Shown here piece by piece: positions 25,028-33,149 of a stretch of 64,000 nt of DNA. The notes beneath the pieces were generated by a model that saw only the letters and a program-made list of their open reading frames with translations, was not told where the DNA came from and made no database searches. A program made the translations under genes and the position numbers. Every line of letters starts with the position of its first letter. Position 1 is the first letter of the stretch. The stretch is from Clostridiaceae bacterium (GTDB lineage: Bacteria; Bacillota; Clostridia; Lachnospirales; Lachnospiraceae), in assembly GCA_910575435.1 (NCBI GenBank), contig CAJTGI010000002.1, positions 62,001 through 126,000 on the forward strand, given 5' to 3'.

Positions 25028-26161
25028 ATGCTGCATCTTATGAAATATCGGGGAAAGATAACTTTGAATGAGAAGACCACGGTCTTTTGGTCCTTTATAT
25101 TTGCGTTCATCCTGACCACGCTGATGTATATGGCATTTGGCGGGATGAGCACTACGCCGGACACCATGGAGACGGCGTTGGTGATGGAGAATCAGGGGGA
25201 GACGGCGAAGGCGTTAAAGAGCGTCCTAACCATGCTGGAAAATTCTGAGGAAAAACTGATTGCCGTAAAAGAAATGACCAGGGAAGAGGCGGAGAAGAAA
25301 TTAGAAGATGACGAAATTAGCGGAATATTTATCGCTGGGGAGCAGCCGGAACTTCAGGTGGGTGAAAATGGGCTGGAGCAGAGCATTCTCCAGGTAATTA
25401 TGGAGCAGTTCCAGAGCCGGATGAATTTTATCTCTGACGTGAGCAGGGAGAAGCCGGAGAACCAGGCGGCGGCAATGGTATCTATAATGAAGAATGCAAA
25501 TGCCGTCTATGTGGAGGAGGGGGCCTTGGGCGGGGAGAAGCCCGATCCCTTTATCCAGTATTTCTTTGCGGTGATTGCCATGACCTGTCTCTTTGGGTGC
25601 TATCTTGGGATGGATGTCGCCACTCAGCTGCAGGGAAATGTGGGAGCGGTGGGAGCCAGGAGGATGGTGTCTTCTACCAGCAAGATTAAAATGTTTTTCT
25701 GCGATGTGGGAATTGCCTTCGTGGCGGATTTCGTGGTGACGATCTTGCTGATGTGCTATATGAGATATGTCCTGAAACTGGAGATTGGGGATGACTGGCC
25801 CAGGATGCTGCTGATTGCCTTTGTGGGCTGCCTGATGGGGGTTGCCATCGGGGTATGGGTTGGAAGCATGACTAAGATTAGCGAGGGTGTAAAGGTTGGG
25901 ATATTGACGCTGACAGGGCTTTTCAGCAGCTTCCTGTCAGGGCTGATGATCAGCGATATCAAGGGCGTGCTGGAGCAGTCCTGCCCTATCATAAACAGGC
26001 TTAACCCTGCCTCGCTGATTACCGATGCCCTGTACAGCATTACCATGTTTCCTGACCATGCCAGGTTCATCAGGGATATCGCGACCCTTGTGGCAATGGC
26101 ACTGGCCTTATTCGGAACAGCGTTTTATAAGATGAGGAGGGTTCGCTATGACAGTATTTAA
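25028..26161 (+). CDS. ABC-2 type permease 1
   Basis: A 377-residue permease. One membrane segment lies near residues 18-38, then an extracytoplasmic domain of about 140 residues, then five segments from about residue 180 to the end (for example AVIAMTCLFGCYLGMDV and VADFVVTILLMCYM). This is the ABC2_membrane_3 layout. ATG 25028 follows GGAGAGG. It overlaps the next permease by 14 bases. Confidence 0.9.
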   Translation: MLHLMKYRGKITLNEKTTVFWSFIFAFILTTLMYMAFGGMSTTPDTMETALVMENQGETAKALKSVLTMLENSEEKLIAVKEMTREEAEKKLEDDEISGIFIAGEQPELQVGENGLEQSILQVIMEQFQSRMNFISDVSREKPENQAAAMVSIMKNANAVYVEEGALGGEKPDPFIQYFFAVIAMTCLFGCYLGMDVATQLQGNVGAVGARRMVSSTSKIKMFFCDVGIAFVADFVVTILLMCYMRYVLKLEIGDDWPRMLLIAFVGCLMGVAIGVWVGSMTKISEGVKVGILTLTGLFSSFLSGLMISDIKGVLEQSCPIINRLNPASLITDALYSITMFPDHARFIRDIATLVAMALALFGTAFYKMRRVRYDSI

Positions 26162-27290
26162 AGGGTATCTATTAATGGCAAAGAAATATGCTAGGAGCAT
26201 ATTGATGTATGTGGGGATATTTTCCGTCCTTGCGGTGGCGATTTCAATGAGTTCGGGCAGCAGCGTGGAGAAGGGATTTACAGCGGACAAAGTGAATATC
26301 ATGCTGGTGGACGAGGATGATAGCCGGCTTTCCGGGATTGTGGAGGCTTACCTTGAAAAGCATCATAAACTTACGAAGGCGGAATATGATAAAAATAAGC
26401 TGTATGAGGCGCTGTATTATCAGCAGACGGACCTGGTTCTTAGGATTCCGAAAGGGATGGAAGAGCATGCCGGGACGGGAAAGAACACCATTGAGATGAC
26501 GCAGGCGCCAGGGAACTTTGACGGAGTATATGTGGAGCAGCAGATTAGCCGGCTTTTGGCGGGCATCCTGGATTATCAGAATGCAGGTTTTACCATGGAG
26601 GAGGGCTATCAGAAGATTCAGGATGCCCCGGAGGCGAAGGTGTCCGTGACGAATCTTCAAGGGGAGAATGGCAATTACAGCAATTTCTTCCGCTGCGTGC
26701 CTTATATGTTCATCGCCGGATTGGGAAGCGGCGTGGCTTCCGTGGTCTTTGCCTTCCGCAAGAGGCAGGTGAAGAATCGCATGATGGCGTCAGCCATCCC
26801 CTTCGTCAGGCAGAATGCCGAGGGGATGCTGGCAATCTTCCTAGTGGGTCTTTTGGTATTGGCCGCCACTGTGGCAGGGGCGGTGGTGTGCTTTGGCCGA
26901 GGATTTTTGTTCGATGGCTTATTTCCGTATTATTTAACCAATCTTTTCATCGATATGCTCCTGGCCCTTGCCATAGCATTTCTGGTGGGATTGCTGGCGA
27001 AGAAAGAGATGACGGTGACCATGTGCATCACGCCCCTGTCTCTGGCATTTTCCTTCCTGGGAGGCGTGTTCATGCCCACGGAATTTCTTTCTGAGAAAGT
27101 GCAGACGTTGGCAAAATTTATTCCTGTTTACTGGTATGAGGTTGTCAATGAGCTTCTAATGCGTTATTCTAATATCAATGGAACAATAAGAACCCAGATC
27201 TTGCAGGCATATGGGATGCAGATTCTTTTCGTGGCAGCGATTTTTGCGGTAGGGATGGTGATTGCCAAGTATCAGCAGCAGGAAACTTAA
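26148..27290 (+). CDS. ABC-2 type permease 2
   Basis: A 380-residue permease with the same layout as its upstream partner: one N-terminal segment (YARSILMYVGIFSVLAVAIS), an extracytoplasmic domain, and about five C-terminal segments. It includes the LSLAFSFLGGVFMP and IPVYWYEVVNELLMRY features of the ABC-2 family. The start overlaps the previous gene, so the two permeases are made in step and probably form a heterodimer with the shared ATPase. Confidence 0.9.
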   Translation: MTVFKGYLLMAKKYARSILMYVGIFSVLAVAISMSSGSSVEKGFTADKVNIMLVDEDDSRLSGIVEAYLEKHHKLTKAEYDKNKLYEALYYQQTDLVLRIPKGMEEHAGTGKNTIEMTQAPGNFDGVYVEQQISRLLAGILDYQNAGFTMEEGYQKIQDAPEAKVSVTNLQGENGNYSNFFRCVPYMFIAGLGSGVASVVFAFRKRQVKNRMMASAIPFVRQNAEGMLAIFLVGLLVLAATVAGAVVCFGRGFLFDGLFPYYLTNLFIDMLLALAIAFLVGLLAKKEMTVTMCITPLSLAFSFLGGVFMPTEFLSEKVQTLAKFIPVYWYEVVNELLMRYSNINGTIRTQILQAYGMQILFVAAIFAVGMVIAKYQQQET

Positions 27291-27318
27291 GGAGCAGATG
27301 GAGATGTAGTAACAATTA

Positions 27319-27568
27319 GTTGTTACTATTCACAGCTGTTCATCTCATCATGCGATAGCCCCGCTACCTGTCGGCATCGGTCGTTGCTAACGCAACTATG
27401 GCTTCTACACTCCGTTTCGGTCCGTGCTGAACAGACATCCACTGGATGTCTAGCACCTTATGATGGGATGAACAGCTTCCACAGCCAATTTCTAGAAAAT
27501 AGCCAGAATCTTATGTGCAAGCACAACGATTCTGTTTTTTTCTAGAAATAACTGTGAATAGTAACAAC
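27319..27568. mobile_element. 250-base palindromic element with 17-base terminal inverted repeats (MITE-like)
   Basis: The termini are GTTGTTACTATTCACAG and its exact complement (27319-27335 and 27552-27568). Just inside, AGCTGTTCATCTCATCAT (27334-27351) pairs with 27460-27477 with one mismatch. Further internal hairpins are AGACATCC/GGATGTCT around 27433-27450 and two nested stems (TTTCTAGAAA; CAGAATC/GATTCTG) in 27490-27549. There is no reading frame for a transposase. It lies between the exporter operon and the PH-domain gene. The structure suggests a non-autonomous mobile element or a structured RNA; flanking AATT on both sides may be a short target duplication. Confidence 0.7.
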
Positions 27569-27592
27569 AATTCAGAATGGAGGAAATGCAGA

Positions 27593-27976
27593 ATGATGGA
27601 AGAGATGACATATGTTTGGAGGGATAGGAAGCGGAATTTCCTAGGGCTTCCCTGGACTTTTACCAAGTATGCCCTGACTCAGGACCGCTTGTTTATTACC
27701 ACGGGGTTGCTTAGAACCGAGGAGGACGAGGTGCGCCTATATCGGATTTTGGACATCACTAAGTCCAAGACTTTGTGGCAGAAGATTTTTGGCATGGGAA
27801 CCATCAAGGTTTCTTCCGCAGACAAATCCTTGGGGAACTTTGAACTGAAGAATGTGAAGGGTGTGGATGAGGTGAAGGAGACGCTATCCCGCCTGGTGGA
27901 GGAGTGCCGGGATAAGAAGCGCGTCACCAACCGGGAGTTCATGGGGGATGATTTGGACGGGGATGGCCAGGGATAG
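27593..27976 (+). CDS. PH-domain (bPH/DUF304-like) protein
   Basis: A 127-residue soluble protein. It has the pattern of bacterial PH-like domains: WTFTKYALTQDRLFITTGLLRTEEDEVRLYRILDI, followed by a second beta-rich half and a C-terminal helix. ATG 27593 follows GGAGG; a second ATG is adjacent. It stands immediately after the inverted-repeat element, which could separate it from or link it to the exporter operon. It is often found beside membrane-stress systems; the exact role is unknown. Confidence 0.75.
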   Translation: MMEEMTYVWRDRKRNFLGLPWTFTKYALTQDRLFITTGLLRTEEDEVRLYRILDITKSKTLWQKIFGMGTIKVSSADKSLGNFELKNVKGVDEVKETLSRLVEECRDKKRVTNREFMGDDLDGDGQG

Positions 27977-27981
27977 TTATT

Positions 27982-28659
27982 CTATGATACTTTGGTGTGG
28001 AAATGTTCCCTGGCTAACATCAGGTTTAGCGGAGATTGCAGTTTTTGGGTGAAGAATTTCACCGCAATGCCTGTCAGCAGGGCGGAGATGATGGTGCCTT
28101 CCCTTGTTCCCACGATGGAGAAGTGGAAAAATGCTAGGGATAGAGCCAGCGCGAGGATGACGCACGTCACGTCAAAGGCTATTTTCACATTGCCAAAATC
28201 TTTGCGCATGCCATCTGAAATGGCTTTGACAAATGCCTCCCCAGAGTTCATAATGACGTTTGCGGTGACAGAGAGCGCAATGCCAAATCCTAGGATTATG
28301 ATTCCTGCTACCACCATCATCAAGCGGGCTGGATAAGAACTGACTGGAATGAAAGACACGACCCACATTCCAAAATCAGTGAACCAGCCAAAGAGAAATG
28401 ACAGTGGAACCTGCAGAAATTGCATGGGCTGAAAATTTTTGCGAAGTATGGCAATCTGTCCCGCAATTAAAATGCAGTTCCAGATAATCAACCATGTTCC
28501 CAGAGAGAGGAAACTGAATTTGCAGCTCATGACATTTGCCACGGAGGAAATGGGCGATACGCCCAGTTCCCCATGCTTTGTGAATGCAACTCCCAGGGCG
28601 GCGAAAAATAGGCTTATGATAAATAGCAGGTATCGCTTTGCAATCTCCCTCTTTGTCAT
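27982..28659 (-). CDS. YczE/YitT-like membrane protein
   Basis: A 225-residue protein with about five membrane segments and the family features FFAALGVAFTKHGELGVSPISS and GIALSVTANVIMNSGEAFVKAI. The biochemical function of the family is unknown, although relatives have been linked to lipopeptide production or export. AAAGGAGG precedes the ATG, one base after the MarR gene's stop, so the two form an operon. It converges on the PH-domain gene with a five-base gap. Confidence 0.85.
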   Translation of the reverse strand: MTKREIAKRYLLFIISLFFAALGVAFTKHGELGVSPISSVANVMSCKFSFLSLGTWLIIWNCILIAGQIAILRKNFQPMQFLQVPLSFLFGWFTDFGMWVVSFIPVSSYPARLMMVVAGIIILGFGIALSVTANVIMNSGEAFVKAISDGMRKDFGNVKIAFDVTCVILALALSLAFFHFSIVGTREGTIISALLTGIAVKFFTQKLQSPLNLMLAREHFHTKVS

Positions 28660-28660
28660 T

Positions 28661-29089
28661 TCATTTTCCTCCTTTTGCGTTCATATTCTTCATGATTTTG
28701 GAGAGGAGTGCGTTTAATTGCTCCTCTTCTTTCAACGTAAAGCCGGCAAGGGCTTTTTTTTCTATTTTTTGAAATTCCGTGTCTACCCATGTGGATAATT
28801 CCTTGCCCGCATCTGTCAGAAAGACAAATAGGCTGCGTCGGTTTCCGTTTAAGGGCTTGCGGGTAATCAAGCCTTTGCCTTCCATGCCCGCCAGAACAGA
28901 AGTGAGGCTGGCGGGTTCGATATGGCATGCCAATGCTATTTCTTTCTGCACGGTGCCATCGTGGTCTCTCAGATAGTCCAGGACTTTTGGCTGGCCGGAA
29001 GTAAGCCCGGTGTCTTTGGTTTCTGCCAGCAAGGCCTTCTGAAAGAGCAGATGATTGCTCATAAGTAGATAATGAAGGGATTCTTTCAT
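28661..29089 (-). CDS. MarR-family transcriptional regulator
   Basis: A 142-residue winged-helix repressor. The DNA-binding part contains TSGQPKVLDYLRDH, QKEIALACHIEPASLTSVLAGMEGKGLITRKPLNGNRRSLFVFLT, including the DNR/GNRR wing; helices at both ends form the dimer. ATG 29089 follows AAAGGAGCGTGAC. It is first in an operon with the YczE-like gene and should bind the palindrome just upstream. Confidence 0.9.
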   Translation of the reverse strand: MKESLHYLLMSNHLLFQKALLAETKDTGLTSGQPKVLDYLRDHDGTVQKEIALACHIEPASLTSVLAGMEGKGLITRKPLNGNRRSLFVFLTDAGKELSTWVDTEFQKIEKKALAGFTLKEEEQLNALLSKIMKNMNAKGGK

Positions 29090-29110
29090 GTCACGCTCCT
29101 TTGACTGTGA

Positions 29111-29142
29111 TAATTCTAACAATTAGAATTCTAATAGAATTA
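29111..29142. promoter_or_regulatory. Palindromic operator of the MarR regulator
   Basis: ATTAGAATTCTAAT (29122-29135) is a perfect 14-base palindrome. It sits inside a second inverted repeat, TAATTCTA (29111-29118) and TAGAATTA (29135-29142). It lies between the MarR start and a TTGACA on the minus strand (29157-29152), the expected place for autorepression. Confidence 0.7.
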
Positions 29143-29405
29143 TATGCGTTTTGTCAAAAAAGTCAAGGGCATTTTAAATTATTCCCTACCAATGAAAGGC
29201 GTGTTATTTATCATGGTATGAAAGGCAGTGTTGCTTAAAAAATAAATCAAATTGGTGAAAACATATTTTCCTTCGACGCAAAATAGGGTATAATGTATGA
29301 TTGGTGGGATGTTTTTGTCAAGAAATCATTCTCTGGAAACAGATTTATAGAAGAGGCGCGAGTATAGAAGAATCGGACGAAGCGAGAGGCATTTGGAGGG
29401 ATCAG

Positions 29406-30854
29406 GTGAAGAGCATTCAGATGGAATTGCCAGAAGATGTGGTAGCTATTATTCATATATTGGAGCGAGCAGGATACGAGGCATATGCAGTGGGCGGATG
29501 CGTCCGGGATACGATTTTGAAGAGGAATCCTCAGGACTGGGATATTACTACGTCCGCTAAGCCGGAGCAGATCAAGAGCCTGTTTCCGAAGACCGTTGAT
29601 ACGGGCATTCAGCACGGCACGGTTACGGTGCTGCGGAACCATGTGGGTTATGAGGTGACGACTTACCGCATTGACGGGGAATACGAGGATAGCCGCCATC
29701 CTAGCAGCGTGGAATTTACAGATAATCTGGCATTGGATTTGGAGCGGCGGGACTTTACTATCAATGCTATGGCGTACAATGACAGCAGGGGACTGGTGGA
29801 TGAATTTCAGGGAATGGAAGACTTGGAGGCGGGCGTAATCCGCTGCGTGGGGAATCCGGGGGACCGTTTTGACGAGGATGCCTTGCGAATGCTGCGGGCG
29901 GTGCGGTTTTCCGGCCAGCTTTGCTTTTCTGTGGAGGCAAAGACCAGGCAGGCGGCCCGGGAGCGTGCGGCACATCTGAATCAGATAAGTGCGGAGCGCA
30001 TCCGGGTGGAACTGACAAAGCTTTTGGTGGCCCGGGATGCGGGAAGGATTCGCGATGCATATCATATGGGAATGACCAAGGTGTTTCTGCCGGAACTGGA
30101 TGAGATGATGGAATGGGAGCAGAGGAATCCCCACCATATTTATACGGTGGGAGAGCACAGCATTCGCAGCGTGGAAATCATGAATTTGTTTTTTGGCAGA
30201 TATGGGGGCGGCTGGGACACGGGGGCGATTCCGAACCATGTGCGGAAGAATGCAGAGGAACTGGCAGCCGGCCTTTCGGAAAAGCAGCATATGATGCTGT
30301 GCGTTGCCATGCTTCTCCATGACTTAGGAAAATTGGAAACTATGACGATAGATGAAGAGGGAATCGGTCATTTTTATGGTCACCCGGAGGTGAGCAAGAA
30401 GAAGGCGTCTAGAATCCTTAGGCGCCTTACTTTCGATAATGAGACGATTGATACCGTAAAGCGGCTGATTCTGTTTCACGATTATCAGTTCGGGGAGCGG
30501 GAGAAGTCTATGAGAAAGGCGGTTGCCAAGATTGGGAGAGACCTGATGCCCATGCTGTTTCTGGTGCGGTACAGCGATATCTTGGCCCAGAATCCGGATA
30601 TGGCGGGGGAGAAAATTGCCCGTCTGGATCGGGGGATTCTGCTGTGGAGGCAGGTGGAGGCGTCTGGGGCGGCCCTCACATTGAAGGAGCTGGACGTTAC
30701 TGGCCGGGACGTGATGTCCTTGGGCGTGGCGCCGGGGCCGGAGGTGGGAGCGTACCTGCGCCGGGCTTTGGAGTGGGTTCTGGAGTGCCCTGATTGCAAT
30801 AACAAAGAGACGCTACTGGACTATCTGAGAGATGAGATAGGAAAGGGCAGGTAA
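29406..30854 (+). CDS. cca: CCA tRNA nucleotidyltransferase
   Basis: A 482-residue enzyme that adds or repairs the 3' CCA end of tRNAs. The nucleotidyltransferase head has GGCVRD and DWDITT (metal-binding Asp pair) and the RRDFTINAMAYN motif. The RNA-binding domain contains GDRFDEDALRMLRAVRFSGQL, and an HD domain follows (EHSIR, LLHDLGK, HPEVSKKKA). GTG 29406 is chosen because TGGAGGG lies just before it; an in-frame ATG at 29301 would add 35 residues foreign to the family. The 29143-29405 upstream stretch is AT-rich with a TATAAT at 29289 and no gene. Confidence 0.93.
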   Translation: MKSIQMELPEDVVAIIHILERAGYEAYAVGGCVRDTILKRNPQDWDITTSAKPEQIKSLFPKTVDTGIQHGTVTVLRNHVGYEVTTYRIDGEYEDSRHPSSVEFTDNLALDLERRDFTINAMAYNDSRGLVDEFQGMEDLEAGVIRCVGNPGDRFDEDALRMLRAVRFSGQLCFSVEAKTRQAARERAAHLNQISAERIRVELTKLLVARDAGRIRDAYHMGMTKVFLPELDEMMEWEQRNPHHIYTVGEHSIRSVEIMNLFFGRYGGGWDTGAIPNHVRKNAEELAAGLSEKQHMMLCVAMLLHDLGKLETMTIDEEGIGHFYGHPEVSKKKASRILRRLTFDNETIDTVKRLILFHDYQFGEREKSMRKAVAKIGRDLMPMLFLVRYSDILAQNPDMAGEKIARLDRGILLWRQVEASGAALTLKELDVTGRDVMSLGVAPGPEVGAYLRRALEWVLECPDCNNKETLLDYLRDEIGKGR

Positions 30855-30936
30855 CATAAACTAGGTTTGTGCTGCTAGCTGCTTGCACAAGCCTGCAAGG
30901 ACTTTGGTTCTTTTTATGCGGCAATATGGCTTAGGC

Positions 30937-30967
30937 GAACGAAGTTCACAAACGAACGAAGTTCGTT
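30937..30967. repeat. Paired GAACGAAGTTC hairpins before the amylase gene
   Basis: GAACGAAGTTC occurs at 30937-30947 and 30954-30964. The second is extended to AACGAAC-GAA-GTTCGTT, a 7-base stem. The same 11-base core forms the hairpin of module B in the intergenic repeats at 23660 and 42390. The site lies in the leader of the GH13 gene. Confidence 0.6.
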
Positions 30968-30987
30968 ATGCAGAAATGAGGAAAACT

Positions 30988-33132
30988 ATGGAATTAAATA
31001 TAGGCTTGGACAAAATGTCCCCAGTGATGAGAACCCAGTTTTATATTGAAAACCTGACAATGATTTTCAACCCTCAGGCACTGTTCAGCGATGGCACGGA
31101 GGCCTATCGGTCTCCTGCGGAGCCCCAGGCATATGATTATATGACCATTCGTTTTCGGGCGGGCAGGGAAAATATAGACGAAGTTTACTTGGTGGTAGGC
31201 AAAGAGAAAAAACTGATGGAAAAGCGTTATAGCGATAGGCTGTTCGATTACTATGAGAGCGGCATTCAGCTGGGGACGGAGCGGGTAGAATATTATTTTG
31301 AGGTGCATGGGGGCGCTATGACCTGCTGTTACAATAGCGTGGGAGTGTGCCAGGGGGCAGAGCCGTATTATAATTTCTGGGTGAAGCCTTCCTTTTCTAC
31401 TCCGGCCTGGGCTAAAGGAGCGATTTTTTACCAGATTTATGTGGACCGTTTCTACAATGGGGATCGGAGCAATGACGTGGAGACGGACGAATATTTTTAT
31501 ATCGGCGAGGGGACTACCCGCGTAGCAGACTGGCACAAATATCCCGCCGAGATGGGGGTGCGGGAATTTTACGGAGGAGATCTCGCCGGCGTGATGAAGA
31601 AGCTGGATTACCTCCAGGATTTGGGCGTGGAGGTCATCTATTTCAACCCGTTGTTCGTGTCTCCTTCCAACCACAAGTATGATATTCAGGATTATGATTA
31701 TATTGACCCCCATGTGGGAAAGATCGTGAAGGATGAGGGGGAGCTTTTGCAGCGGGGGGAGAATGGGGAGCTGATATGCGACCCTGTACATCCCAATAAG
31801 TCTGCCAGCCGATATGTGTGCCGGGTGACGGATAAGGAGAACCTGGAGGCCAGCAATAAGTTTTTTGCGGAGTTTGTGGAGGAAGTGCATCGGAGGGGAA
31901 TGCGGGTGATTCTGGACGGCGTATTCAATCACTGCGGTTCTTTTAACAAATGGCTGGATAAGGAGTGCATTTACGAGGATGCCCAGGGGTATCAGAAGGG
32001 CGCCCATGTGGCTGCGGAAAGCCCGTATCGCAATTATTTTAAGTTTTATGAGGAAACCTGGCCATATAATAATGATTATGATGGCTGGTGGGGGCACGAT
32101 ACCCTGCCCAAGTTAAATTACGAGGAGTCGAAGGAACTTTTTGACTACGTGATGCATGTTGCTAGAAAATGGGTATCCCCCCCCTACAATGCGGATGGCT
32201 GGAGGTTGGACGTGGCGGCCGACCTGGGCCATTCCCCGGAATACAATCATTTCTTCTGGCAGCAGTTTCGGAAGAATGTGAAGGAGGCCAACCCGGATGC
32301 CATTATCCTGGCGGAGCATTATGGAGACCCTACGGATTGGCTGGGGGGAGACCAGTGGGATACGGTAATGAACTATGATGCCTTTATGGAGCCGATTACC
32401 TGGTTCCTTACCGGAGTGGAGAAGCATAGCGATGAATACCGGGAGGATTTGAAGGGGAATGCGGACGCATTCTTTGGCTCTATGCGCCATTTTATGACCA
32501 GGTTCTGCACCCAGTCGCTGCAGGTGGCCATGAACGAGCTTTCCAACCATGATCATTCCCGCTTTCTCACCAGGACGAACAGCCAGGTGGGAAGGACCAA
32601 TTCACGGGGAGCGGAAGCGGCAAATCAGGGCGTGGATAAGGCGGTGTTCCGCCTGGGCGTGATGATTCAGATGACCTGGCCGGGAGCGCCTACCCTCTAC
32701 TACGGCGACGAGGCTGGGTTGTGCGGCTGGACGGATCCGGATAACCGCAGGGCGTATCCTTGGGGGCATGAGGATATGGAATTGATCCAGTACCACAAGG
32801 AATTGATTCAGATACACAAGAGCTACCAGGCGTTAAAGACGGGTTCCATTCTCTTTCTGAATGGGGAATATAATTTGATTTGCTATGGTCGTTTTGACGA
32901 GAAAGATAAGATGGTAGTGGTGATTAACCGGGGTGAAGATGCCAGGGAACTGGATATTCCGGTATGGCGGCTGGGCGTGACATACCAGCAGAGGATGGCT
33001 AGGATATACAGCACTTCCAGGGATGGATTTTCCGACGAGACCCAGATGTACAAAGTGGAAAATGGCATGATTCACGTAAATTGCCCTGGGGTATCGGGGA
33101 TAATCATTGAGGATATCGAGGGGCTGGCATAA
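30988..33132 (+). CDS. Glycoside hydrolase family 13 (alpha-amylase/neopullulanase type)
   Basis: A 714-residue enzyme. An N-terminal beta-sandwich domain of about 125 residues is followed by the barrel, which starts GAIFYQIYVDRFYNGD. The catalytic residues are Asp408 (GWRLDVAADLG), Glu443 (ILAEHYGD) and Asp522 (SNHDHSRF). The VILDGVFNHCG motif and C-terminal beta domain are also present. This layout is that of cyclomaltodextrinase, neopullulanase or maltogenic amylase. There is no signal peptide, so it probably acts on imported maltodextrins in the cytoplasm. ATG 30988 follows GAGGAAAACT; longer in-frame starts lack an RBS. Confidence 0.92.
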   Translation: MELNIGLDKMSPVMRTQFYIENLTMIFNPQALFSDGTEAYRSPAEPQAYDYMTIRFRAGRENIDEVYLVVGKEKKLMEKRYSDRLFDYYESGIQLGTERVEYYFEVHGGAMTCCYNSVGVCQGAEPYYNFWVKPSFSTPAWAKGAIFYQIYVDRFYNGDRSNDVETDEYFYIGEGTTRVADWHKYPAEMGVREFYGGDLAGVMKKLDYLQDLGVEVIYFNPLFVSPSNHKYDIQDYDYIDPHVGKIVKDEGELLQRGENGELICDPVHPNKSASRYVCRVTDKENLEASNKFFAEFVEEVHRRGMRVILDGVFNHCGSFNKWLDKECIYEDAQGYQKGAHVAAESPYRNYFKFYEETWPYNNDYDGWWGHDTLPKLNYEESKELFDYVMHVARKWVSPPYNADGWRLDVAADLGHSPEYNHFFWQQFRKNVKEANPDAIILAEHYGDPTDWLGGDQWDTVMNYDAFMEPITWFLTGVEKHSDEYREDLKGNADAFFGSMRHFMTRFCTQSLQVAMNELSNHDHSRFLTRTNSQVGRTNSRGAEAANQGVDKAVFRLGVMIQMTWPGAPTLYYGDEAGLCGWTDPDNRRAYPWGHEDMELIQYHKELIQIHKSYQALKTGSILFLNGEYNLICYGRFDEKDKMVVVINRGEDARELDIPVWRLGVTYQQRMARIYSTSRDGFSDETQMYKVENGMIHVNCPGVSGIIIEDIEGLA

Positions 33133-33149
33133 AAGAGAGGTAGGTACGA

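Noticed and set aside
24040-25167. Long minus-strand open frame of 375 codons opposite the ABC ATPase
   Set aside because: It is a shadow of the strongly biased plus-strand gene, which has intact ABC motifs and an RBS; the antisense product resembles no family.
29247-32097. Minus-strand frames of over 350 codons opposite cca and the GH13 gene
   Set aside because: They lack ribosome-binding sites and recognisable domains, and the opposite strand encodes clear enzymes. They arise from codon bias.
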